Below, in pieces: positions 28,475-35,110 of a stretch of DNA of 35,110 nt. Source of the DNA: a virus; IMG/VR virus record IMGVR_UViG_3300043413_000144, positions 1 through 35,110 of that record, one strand, 5' to 3'. The translations under genes and the position numbers were made by a program. Under the pieces are notes generated by a model. It was not told the origin of the DNA and searched no databases. It saw only the letters and a list, made by a program, of their open reading frames with translations. Every line of letters begins with the position of its first letter. Within the stretch, counting starts at the first letter, position 1.

Positions 28475-29905
28475 ATGTCTGAACTGTTCCTTCATGGTAT
28501 CGAGGTCATCGATATTGACTCCGGTCCCCGTCCCATTACCACGGTGCGCACCAGCGTCATCGGTTTGTGCGGTACTGCCCCGAACGCAGACCCCACTCTC
28601 TTCCCGCTCAACACCCCGGTGTTGATCGCCGGCAGCCGCCGCGAAGCCGCGGGGCTCGACACATTGGGCACGGGCGAGGGGACCTTGCCGGCGGCTATTG
28701 ACTCCATCTTTGACCAGTGTGGCGCAGTGATCATCGTGGTGCGGGTAGAAGAAGGGGCAACGGATGCCGAAACCCTGGCCAACATTCTGGGCGGGGTCAA
28801 TGCGGGGAATGGCAACTATGAGGGGGTACATGCCTTCTTGGGGGCCAAATCTGCCGTTGGTTTCTCACCGAAAATTCTGGCGGTCCCCGGCTTTACTCAT
28901 AAGCGCGTTCAGGGCGGTGTCACCGCGATCACCGTTACCACCCAGGGCACCGGTTACACCAGCGCCCCAACGGTCACCTTGAGCGGCGGCAGTGGGGTGG
29001 GCGCCCAGGCGACAGCAGTGCTGGGCACCGGCGCCAACGCTGGCAAGGTGGTGTCTGTGATCGTGGCAGAGCCCGGCAGCGGCTACACCGCAGCTCCCAC
29101 CGTTGCCTTCTCTGGCGGCGGCGGTACCGGCGCAGCGGCGACGGCCTCTTATGGCACGGTTGGCAACGCCGTGGTGGCAGAGCTGATCGGCATCGCCGAG
29201 AAGCTGCGCGCCGTCATCATCGCCGATGGCCCCAACACCAACGATACCGATGCCATCGCCTATGCCGGCGACTTTGGCAGCAAGCGGGTTTATGTGGTGG
29301 ATCCGAAGGTCATCAAGGTGGATGACGAGGGCAACAACGTCACAGAATGGTCCAGCCCCTGCGTTTGTGGGCTGATCGCAAAGTCTGATAACGAGCGAGG
29401 ATTCTGGTGGTCGCCGTCGAACCAGAACATCAACGGCATCATCGGTACCGCACGACCCATCGATTTCACCATGGGCGATACCAGTAGCCGGGCCAACCTG
29501 CTCAATGAGAAGAAGGTGGCCACCATCATCCGCGAGGATGGATATCGCCTGTGGGGTAACCGCACCCTGTCGAGCGATCAGAAGTGGGCCTTCCTCTGTG
29601 TGGTGCGCACAGCCGACATGATCAATGAGTCTATCCTGGTCAATCACCTGTGGGCCGTGGATCGCGGCATCACCAAGAACTACGTCACCGACGTGACCGA
29701 GGGCGTTAACGCCTACCTGCGCAGCCTGGTCAACAAGGGGGCCATTCTCGGCGGTGAATGCTGGATTGACCCAGATCTGAACACGGCTGACCAGATTGCA
29801 CAGGGCAAGATCTACTTCGATTTTGATTTTACCCCTGTATACCCGGCCGAACACATCACGTTCCGCAGCCACCTGGTCAATGACTACATCACGGAGATCT
29901 TCTAA
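28475..29905 (+). CDS. FI: Tail sheath protein FI with inserted beta domain
   Basis: A 476-residue P2 gpFI-like contractile sheath. The N-terminal part (FLHGIEVIDIDSGPRPITTVRTSVIGLCGTAPNAD) and the C-terminal part (RDTSSRANLLNEKKVATIIREDGYRLWGNRTLS ... PVYPAEHITFRSHLVNDYITEIF) are typical. Between them, residues about 148-228 form an insertion of two similar units, each with GxGYTSAPTV-type and SGG.G.GA.ATA-type segments. Such surface domains decorate the sheath. GAGG stands 8 bp before ATG at 28475; GTG at 28454 is an in-frame alternative. Confidence 0.95.
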   Translation: MSELFLHGIEVIDIDSGPRPITTVRTSVIGLCGTAPNADPTLFPLNTPVLIAGSRREAAGLDTLGTGEGTLPAAIDSIFDQCGAVIIVVRVEEGATDAETLANILGGVNAGNGNYEGVHAFLGAKSAVGFSPKILAVPGFTHKRVQGGVTAITVTTQGTGYTSAPTVTLSGGSGVGAQATAVLGTGANAGKVVSVIVAEPGSGYTAAPTVAFSGGGGTGAAATASYGTVGNAVVAELIGIAEKLRAVIIADGPNTNDTDAIAYAGDFGSKRVYVVDPKVIKVDDEGNNVTEWSSPCVCGLIAKSDNERGFWWSPSNQNINGIIGTARPIDFTMGDTSSRANLLNEKKVATIIREDGYRLWGNRTLSSDQKWAFLCVVRTADMINESILVNHLWAVDRGITKNYVTDVTEGVNAYLRSLVNKGAILGGECWIDPDLNTADQIAQGKIYFDFDFTPVYPAEHITFRSHLVNDYITEIF

Positions 29906-30412
29906 ATGGCAGCCCGCGACATTCGCAAGAATTTTAACGCCTTCGTCGATGGCCGCGGCTATGCCGGGCATGGCGATGAATTCAATGCCCCCAAGCTGAC
30001 CCTGCAGACCGAAGAGTTTCGGGCAGGTGGGATGGACCTGCCGATCGATGTGACCATGGGCATGGAAAAGCTGGTGACCGATTTCAGCCTAAAGGCCTAT
30101 GACCGCAACGTGCTGGCACTGTTCGGGGTCACAGAGGGGTCACGTGTCCCGTTGGTGCTGCGCGAAGTGCTCGAGTCATATGACGGCACTACCACAGCAG
30201 TGGTACACACCATGCGCGGCAAGATCACCGAGCTTGACCCGGGCACCAGCAAGCCAGGCGAACTGCCATCGCTCAAGGTCACCATGAGCCTGACCTACTA
30301 CAAGATGCAGCACGGGGAGCAGGTTGTGCACGAGATCGACGCAGAGAACATGGTGCGCATCATCAACGGCACCGATATCCTGGCCGGTTTCCGCAACGCC
30401 CTGGGCATCTAA
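29906..30412 (+). CDS. FII: Tail tube protein FII
   Basis: A 168-residue P2 gpFII-like tube subunit. NFNAFVDGRGYAGHGDEFNAPKLTLQTEEFRAGGMDLPIDVTMGMEKLVTDFSLKAYDRNVLALFGV and LKVTMSLTYYKMQHGEQVVHEIDAENMVRIINGTD are the family core. It forms the inner tube that the sheath drives through the envelope. ATG at 29906 directly follows the sheath stop and has GGAGATC upstream. A hairpin (30417-30439) follows the gene. Confidence 0.96.
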   Translation: MAARDIRKNFNAFVDGRGYAGHGDEFNAPKLTLQTEEFRAGGMDLPIDVTMGMEKLVTDFSLKAYDRNVLALFGVTEGSRVPLVLREVLESYDGTTTAVVHTMRGKITELDPGTSKPGELPSLKVTMSLTYYKMQHGEQVVHEIDAENMVRIINGTDILAGFRNALGI

Positions 30413-30416
30413 TCTT

Positions 30417-30439
30417 GCTGGCAGGCCAGCCCTGCCAGC
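30417..30439 (+). other. Hairpin between tube and chaperone genes
   Basis: GCTGGCAG (30417-30424) pairs with CTGCCAGC (30432-30439) over a 7-base loop. No T-run follows. It lies between a highly expressed tube gene and low-level chaperone genes and may lower readthrough or protect the upstream message. Confidence 0.55.
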
Positions 30440-30463
30440 TAATCCATTCAAACCGGTGAGACC

Positions 30464-30748
30464 ATGGAAAACAAACTCCCTGAATACCTGAAGATCAACG
30501 ATGACGGCAGCGTCGATATCATCCTGTCCCGCCCGGCCGATATCGGCGGCACCAAGGTGGCCGTGCTGCGCATGCGCGAGCCGACCGTGGGCGATCAGGA
30601 GATCACGACCCAGATGACCGGCAGCGACGCCACCCGCGAGATCACCGCCTTTGCCAACCTGTGCGGGCTGGCGCCGGACGACATTCGTAAGCTCCCCATG
30701 CGGGACTATGGTCGGCTGCAGCGGGCTTACACCGCTTTTCTCGACTAG
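30464..30748 (+). CDS. E: Tail assembly chaperone gpE
   Basis: A 94-residue P2 gpE-like protein: MENKLPEYLKINDDGSVDIILSRPADIGGTKVAVLRMREPTVGDQEI ... LCGLAPDDIRKLPMRDYGRLQRAYTAFLD. It covers the tape measure during tail assembly. It sits between tube and tape measure genes, where tailed phages usually encode two products of one start, the longer by a -1 shift near the end. The end of this gene has a T-run that may allow it. Confidence 0.9.
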   Translation: MENKLPEYLKINDDGSVDIILSRPADIGGTKVAVLRMREPTVGDQEITTQMTGSDATREITAFANLCGLAPDDIRKLPMRDYGRLQRAYTAFLD

Positions 30749-30879
30749 CACCTGAATACATCCGCCAAGGGGTGTTAGCACTGGCCTCGCACACTGGCTG
30801 GTCACTGGCGGAAATCAGCGCCCTGCGCACGTCACGGTTTATCTGGTGGATAAAGGGGCTGCCCAAACACGATGGCTAA
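30739..30879 (+). CDS. gpE-prime extension, probably reached by -1 frameshift
   Basis: This frame, -1 relative to E, is open from the end of E to TAA at 30877-30879 and has no good start of its own. It encodes 46 residues, including GWSLAEISALRTSRFIWWIKG, like the C-terminal part of gpE-prime. A slip of one base back at the T-run 30736-30739 (GCTTTTC) would make a 138-residue E/E-prime fusion. The site is not a classic X-XXY-YYZ heptamer. The TAA lies 8 bp inside the tape measure gene. Confidence 0.75.
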   Translation, partial: SRLAPEYIRQGVLALASHTGWSLAEISALRTSRFIWWIKGLPKHDG

Positions 30880-32962
30880 CAAGAAACTCTCGGCAACCAT
30901 CACCATCGGCGGGGCGGTTGCCTCCAGTCTCAAATCTGCATTTGGTTCCGTAAAAAGTGGGGTCAACGAGGTTGGCTCCGCCATTCGCAATGCTGAGCGC
31001 CAGCAAAAACTCCTAGCTCAATCCATCCAGACCTTCGGCAAGATGGGCCGCAACGTTGACGGTATGCGAGAGCGTTACACACAGCTGACTCAGCAGATCG
31101 ACCGCATGCGCGTCGCCCAGCAGCGCCTTAATCAGGTGCAGCAGGCGCAGAAAGCCAACCTTGATAAGCGGGCTGAGTATCGAGGCCAAATCCTCGATAC
31201 CGTAGCGCTTGGTGCAACAGTCGCCTCTCCGGTGGTGATGGCCGCCAGATTTGAAACAGCCATGCTGGGTGTTGCCAAACAGGTTGATGGCGCACGCGAC
31301 TCGAGCGGCAAGCTGACCAGCGTTTACTACGAGATGGGCAAGCAGATCCAGCAACTCGGGCGCGAGATCCCGCTCGCCACCAATGAGATTGCCGACATGG
31401 TTACCGCCGGTTCCCGCATGGGGGTTGCTCGTGACCAACTGATCGACTTCACTCGCACCTCGGCCATGATGGCCGACGCCTTCGAGCTTCCAGCTGGCGA
31501 GCTGGCCGACAACATGGGCAAGATTGCCGGTCTGTTCAAGATCCCCATCCCGGCGATCGGTGAGCTGGCCGACTCCATCAACTACCTGGACGATAACGCC
31601 ATCAGTAAGGGTGGCGATATCATCGAGTTCCTGACCCGCACCGGCGGCGTAGCGTCTGCCGTGCGCATTACGGGGCAGGAGATGGCCGCCCTCGGCTCAA
31701 CCCTGCTCACCCTTGGCGAGCGCACAGAAACAGCTGGCACCGCGACCAATGCGATGTTCCAGAAGTTTGCCGCCGCCGATAAGGGCACCAAGAATTTCAA
31801 GTCAGCCCTAAAAGAGTTGGGGATCTCCTCAGCTGCCGTTCAGAAGGGCATGCAGCAAGACGCCACCGGCACCATGATGAAGGTGCTGGAGGCGATCGGT
31901 AAGCTGCCGAAAGAGAAACAGCTGGGCGTGATGGTCGAGCTGGTGGGCCTTGAGCACTCCGACACCCTGGCCAAGCTCGCCAACAACACCGAAGAGTGGC
32001 GCCGCCAGCTGGCGCTGGCCAATAGCGAAGCAGCCAAAGGCAGTATGTCGCGCGAGTTCACCGCCCGCCTGCAGACCACCAACGCCCAGTGGACACTGAT
32101 GAAGAACCGCACCTCAGAGGTGGCGGTCAATCTCGGGTCTGTGCTGCTACCTGCCATCAACGACACCTTCAAGGCGATCTCCCCGGTCGTAAACGCGGTG
32201 GCCGACTTCGCCAGAGAGAATCCCAAGGTGACCAAGGCGATCGTTGGTACGGCGGTTGCGCTGACCAGCTTGAAAGTTGGCAGCCTTGCGCTGAGGTATG
32301 CCTTCACCTTCGTGAAGGGGGCCGCCCTGTCAACGGTAGGCCTGTTCTATCGTGTCTCCGCTGGTGCAGCCATTGCTGGCGCATCAACTACTGCTGCCGC
32401 CGCTGGCCCAACCCTGCTTGGTAAAGCATTTATGTTTGCCGGGCGCGGGATCATCTGGATGGGGAGGGCCCTACTGATGAACCCGATCGGACTGGCGATC
32501 ACCGCCATTGCCGGGGCGGCATACCTGATTTACGAAAACTGGGACAAGCTGAAACCGTGGTTCACAGCGCTGTGGGATGACATCGTTGCCAAGTTCGAGA
32601 CCGCAGTGGTCAAGATCGGCGGGATGATCGACAGTGTGAAGCAGAAGTGGAACGACACCAAGGATGCAGTCACCGGTGGCGTGGGTAGTGCTTGGGCATC
32701 CACCAAGGAATTTTTTGGATTTGGCGACGATAAGGCTCAGAGTCAGGCCGCCAGCATACCGAGCAACCTGCCGTTGCCTGCCATCGCCTCAAGCCGTGGG
32801 CGTGGCAACACCTATCAAGACAACAGCCAGACCACCGTGCAAGTCACCCAGTTACCAGGAGAAAGCCAGCAGGCGTTGGCAAAGCGCATCGTTGCTGAGC
32901 AGGAGCGCATGCGCGGCGTCCGCCAGCGCAGCATGATGACAGATGGAGTGATCGCCCAATGA
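30872..32962 (+). CDS. T: Tape measure protein, P2 gpT-like
   Basis: A 696-residue tape measure protein. An N-terminal coiled region (AIRNAERQQKLLAQSIQTFGKMGRNVDGMRERYTQLTQQIDRMRVAQQRLNQVQ) is followed by the conserved TP901/gpT domain (about 120-330: GREIPLATNEIADMVTAGSRMGVARDQL ... ELPAGELADNMGKIAGLFKIP). A membrane-active part (about 460-560) holds VTKAIVGTAVALTSLKVGSLALRY and MNPIGLAITAIAGAAYLIYENWD. It sets tail length and probably forms a channel for DNA entry. ATG at 30872 overlaps the E-prime end, and its end overlaps U by 4 bp. Confidence 0.95.
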   Translation: MANKKLSATITIGGAVASSLKSAFGSVKSGVNEVGSAIRNAERQQKLLAQSIQTFGKMGRNVDGMRERYTQLTQQIDRMRVAQQRLNQVQQAQKANLDKRAEYRGQILDTVALGATVASPVVMAARFETAMLGVAKQVDGARDSSGKLTSVYYEMGKQIQQLGREIPLATNEIADMVTAGSRMGVARDQLIDFTRTSAMMADAFELPAGELADNMGKIAGLFKIPIPAIGELADSINYLDDNAISKGGDIIEFLTRTGGVASAVRITGQEMAALGSTLLTLGERTETAGTATNAMFQKFAAADKGTKNFKSALKELGISSAAVQKGMQQDATGTMMKVLEAIGKLPKEKQLGVMVELVGLEHSDTLAKLANNTEEWRRQLALANSEAAKGSMSREFTARLQTTNAQWTLMKNRTSEVAVNLGSVLLPAINDTFKAISPVVNAVADFARENPKVTKAIVGTAVALTSLKVGSLALRYAFTFVKGAALSTVGLFYRVSAGAAIAGASTTAAAAGPTLLGKAFMFAGRGIIWMGRALLMNPIGLAITAIAGAAYLIYENWDKLKPWFTALWDDIVAKFETAVVKIGGMIDSVKQKWNDTKDAVTGGVGSAWASTKEFFGFGDDKAQSQAASIPSNLPLPAIASSRGRGNTYQDNSQTTVQVTQLPGESQQALAKRIVAEQERMRGVRQRSMMTDGVIAQ

Positions 32963-33867
32963 TCGGCCTTTCCCTTGGCCCCAGCGTGATGATGCAGCTC
33001 GGGGCCTTCCAATTCAGCGTCAGCACCGCAGCCTACCAAGAGCTGACCCGCCGCAGCGAATACCGCTGGGCATCACAGGACCGCTTCGGCAAGCAGCCAA
33101 ACCTGCAATATACCGGCCCTGCCAGCGAGGCGATCTCGCTGGTGGGCGTCATCTATCCGGATTACAAGGGCGGCACTGGCCAGCTCGACAAGATGCGCCA
33201 GCTCGCCGGAGGCGGCCAGCCGCTCAACCTGGTGGGTGGGGCAGGGCAGATGATGGGGCGCTGGGTGATCGAGAGCCTGGAAGAGAAGCAGGGCACCTTT
33301 GCCGCAGCCGGGGCACCACGCAAGCAGGAGTTCACCATTGCGATCAAGCGGTTCCCAGATTCGGCAGCCAACCAGATCGACGCGCTCGACAAGCTGGCCA
33401 GCGGCACTACCGCCAGCTCCGGCCTTGGCAGCTTCGCAGACGGGGCCATTGCCACGGTAGGATCGGCGATCAGCTCAATGACCAGCGCCCTCGATGCGGT
33501 GCAGGCCAAAGCCGCCGAGATCGGCAATGCGGTCGGGCCGGTGATTGCCACGGTGCAAAACAGCATCCGAACCGCCCGGGATCTGCAAAGCCAGGTGAGC
33601 AGCCTCAAGGAGGCCAGCAAAAACCTGAACTCGCTGGAGAACGTGCAATCGGCCATCTATGGCGTGATGTCGGCCGCATCGGCGGCGTCCAATGCCGGGG
33701 CAGTGGCCTCCGGCGCGGCCACCTTGCTATCCAGCACCCTGACCACCACGGATCCGGGGGCGATCACCGCCGTTCGCAGTTGCACCAGTTCATGCAGCCG
33801 GTCGGCCGTTGAATCCACCAGGGTGCATGCCGAAACATCGAACTTCAACCAGACGCTGGGGGCATGA
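32959..33867 (+). CDS. U: Tail protein U
   Basis: A 302-residue P2 gpU-like protein. The first 130 residues are the family core (MMQLGAFQFSVSTAAYQELTRRSEYRWASQDRFGKQPNLQYTGPASEAISLVGVIYPDYKGG). After it comes a long Ala/Ser-rich helical extension (about 150-265) not found in short gpU proteins, and a short Cys/Ser-rich end. U acts in tail assembly between the tape measure and the baseplate hub. It overlaps T and X by 4 bp each. Confidence 0.9.
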   Translation: MIGLSLGPSVMMQLGAFQFSVSTAAYQELTRRSEYRWASQDRFGKQPNLQYTGPASEAISLVGVIYPDYKGGTGQLDKMRQLAGGGQPLNLVGGAGQMMGRWVIESLEEKQGTFAAAGAPRKQEFTIAIKRFPDSAANQIDALDKLASGTTASSGLGSFADGAIATVGSAISSMTSALDAVQAKAAEIGNAVGPVIATVQNSIRTARDLQSQVSSLKEASKNLNSLENVQSAIYGVMSAASAASNAGAVASGAATLLSSTLTTTDPGAITAVRSCTSSCSRSAVESTRVHAETSNFNQTLGA

Positions 33868-34076
33868 TGCAGACCTATCGCACCAGTGACGGCGACACCC
33901 TGGACTACATCGCGTGGAAGTTTTACCAGACGCTAGATGGGCGGGTGGTTGAGCAGCTGCTCGATGCCAACCCGGGTATTGCCGATCTTGGCCCAGTGCT
34001 GCCAGCCGGGATGCGGGTCAACATGCCGGATATCGCCCCGCAGCAGCAGGAGCAGGGGGTCAGGCTGTGGAGCTGA
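33864..34076 (+). CDS. X: Tail protein X
   Basis: A 70-residue P2 gpX-like protein with a LysM-type pattern: TSDGDTLDYIAWKFYQ, VVEQLLDANPGIADLGPVLPAGMRVNMPDI. X-type proteins link tail hub parts and may bind peptidoglycan. It overlaps U by 4 bp and the D gene by 10 bp, in the usual U-X-D order. Confidence 0.92.
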   Translation: MMQTYRTSDGDTLDYIAWKFYQTLDGRVVEQLLDANPGIADLGPVLPAGMRVNMPDIAPQQQEQGVRLWS

Positions 34077-35110
34077 TAGATCGCATCGCGCCAACATGGC
34101 AGATCATCGCCAACAAGGCCGACATCACCACCCAGATCAGCGAGCACTTCGTCAGCCTGACCCTGACCGATGCGGTCGGGCTGGAATCTGACATGCTGGA
34201 TATCACCCTGGACGACTCCGATCCGGACAAGCCATTGCTGATCCCGCCGGAGGGGGCAGAGCTTGAGCTCTACCTCGGCTATGACGGGGTAAACCAGTAC
34301 ATGGGGCTGTTTGTGTTCGATGAGGCCGAGCTGGTTGGCTGGCCATCTCAGCTGATCATCAGGGCCCGCGCCGCCACCTACGACAAGAGCAAGGGCGGCA
34401 AGACCAACCTGCAGACCCAGAAAAACCGCAGCTGGAAGAAGGGCACCACCCTGGGTGACATGGTCCAGACGATCGCCACAGAGCACGGCATGGAGGCAGC
34501 GGTTGCGCCGTCACTGGCCGCCATTGCGCTGCCCCACACCGATCAATCGGATGAGTCAGATATCAACCTTCTGGTGCGCATGGCCAAGCGCTATGACGCC
34601 ATCATCAAGCCTGCCGCCGGCAAGCTGATCCTCTCCAAGCGTGGGGCGTCCCGCTCCGTCAGTGGCAAGCCGTTGCCACCGGTGACCATCAACGCCGGCG
34701 ACTGTTCGAGTTACCGCTTGGTGAAGTCGAAGCGGGAAACCGCCGGGATGGTGGTCGCCTACTGGCATGCGGTGAAGAACTCCAAGCGAAACGAGGTCAA
34801 AGTGGGGCAGGGGGAGCCGGTACGCAGATTGCGCCAATACTACCCGACCGAAGAGATGGCCTTGGCCGCCGCCCGCGCTGAGCTGTCACGGCGGGAGCGG
34901 GCGCAGGAGACCCTGGCATTGTCAGCTGTCGGCGACCCGGGTTATCTGGCAGAGGCCCCGCTGACCACCACAGGGTTCCGGCCAGACATTGACAGCCAAT
35001 GGCTGATCTCCCGCGTCACCCACTCACTCGACTGCACCGGCGGCTACGTCTGCGACATCGAGGCCGAAAAGCCGAACAGCGGTGAGTCGCCGGATGTGGA
35101 GTTGGTGTAA
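34067..35110 (+). CDS. D: Baseplate hub protein D
   Basis: A 347-residue P2 gpD-like hub protein: IIANKADITTQISEHFVSLTLTDAVGLESDMLDITLDDSD near the start, and IDSQWLISRVTHSLDCTGGYVCDIEAE near the end. It forms the centre of the baseplate, joining the tube to the spike V. It starts at GTG 34067 inside X, with GGGGGT upstream, and ends with a TAA at the last base of the window, so it is complete. Confidence 0.94.
   Translation: MELIDRIAPTWQIIANKADITTQISEHFVSLTLTDAVGLESDMLDITLDDSDPDKPLLIPPEGAELELYLGYDGVNQYMGLFVFDEAELVGWPSQLIIRARAATYDKSKGGKTNLQTQKNRSWKKGTTLGDMVQTIATEHGMEAAVAPSLAAIALPHTDQSDESDINLLVRMAKRYDAIIKPAAGKLILSKRGASRSVSGKPLPPVTINAGDCSSYRLVKSKRETAGMVVAYWHAVKNSKRNEVKVGQGEPVRRLRQYYPTEEMALAAARAELSRRERAQETLALSAVGDPGYLAEAPLTTTGFRPDIDSQWLISRVTHSLDCTGGYVCDIEAEKPNSGESPDVELV

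Noticed and set aside
28865-29971. 368-codon minus-strand opening
   Set aside because: Antisense to the sheath gene; Gly/Ala/Val-rich mirror of its beta insertion.
33640-33867. Possible frameshift near the end of gene U
   Set aside because: The Cys/Ser-rich end looked odd, but the frame runs to a stop that overlaps X in the usual ATGA way, and another frame offers no better family match.
1-35110. CRISPR arrays, tRNA genes, insertion sequences, protelomerase or partition genes
   Set aside because: I looked for regular direct repeats, tRNA-like cloverleaf segments, transposase motifs and plasmid-prophage genes and saw none.

Overview
The window is most of a temperate tailed-phage genome, probably a prophage, with a contractile tail. 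High G+C, codon choice and overall gene style suggest a gammaproteobacterial host such as Aeromonas; the host is an inference. The first base is the end of a stop codon and the last base ends a stop codon, so the piece was cut at gene borders. No integrase, attachment site, tRNA or CRISPR is visible; an integrase probably lies just left of position 1.

Leftward early operon (4521 to 1, minus strand). It runs from a sigma70-like promoter (4554-4582) that carries two 15-bp repressor operators. In order it encodes a DUF4406 protein, a two-domain sliding-clamp homologue, an MT-A70 adenine methyltransferase, small proteins including a 26-residue membrane peptide, a DUF3850 protein, a NUMOD1-like regulator, SSB and an AlpA/excisionase-like protein. 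Upstream of this promoter lies a more A+T-rich cassette (4670-6232, minus strand) of two lipoproteins and one unknown protein, closed by its own terminator. It looks like lysogenic-conversion ('moron') DNA.

Immunity and replication. A LexA/S24-type CI repressor (6525-7187) and a small Cro (7300-7509) diverge from a region with three operators matching those at the leftward promoter. Rightward follow a CP76-type CII, a lambda-O-like initiator with an iteron origin inside its gene (8683-8766), a P-like helicase loader, a Rha/KilAC regulator, a DUF968 nuclease-like protein, RusA, and a Mor-family activator that probably starts late transcription.

Late region. Lysis comes first: two holin-like membrane proteins, a GH24 endolysin, and Rz with an embedded Rz1. 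A lambda-type packaging and head module follows: Nu1-like and gpA-like terminase, connector, portal, a fused protease-major capsid protein, accessory head genes, FII-like joiner and gpZ. A complete P2-type contractile tail then follows: V, W, J, I, fibre, fibre assembly, FI sheath, FII tube, E/E-prime, T, U, X and D. The phage is therefore a lambda-head/P2-tail chimera.

The least expected signal is a five-copy dispersed repeat, core GAAATCCCCCAAGAGG, in the late region only. All copies lie on the same strand, and each sits about 50-110 bp before a gene start or likely internal start. Two copies are identical over 24 bp. It could be a late regulatory site, perhaps for the Mor-like protein, or a boundary sequence used in module exchange.
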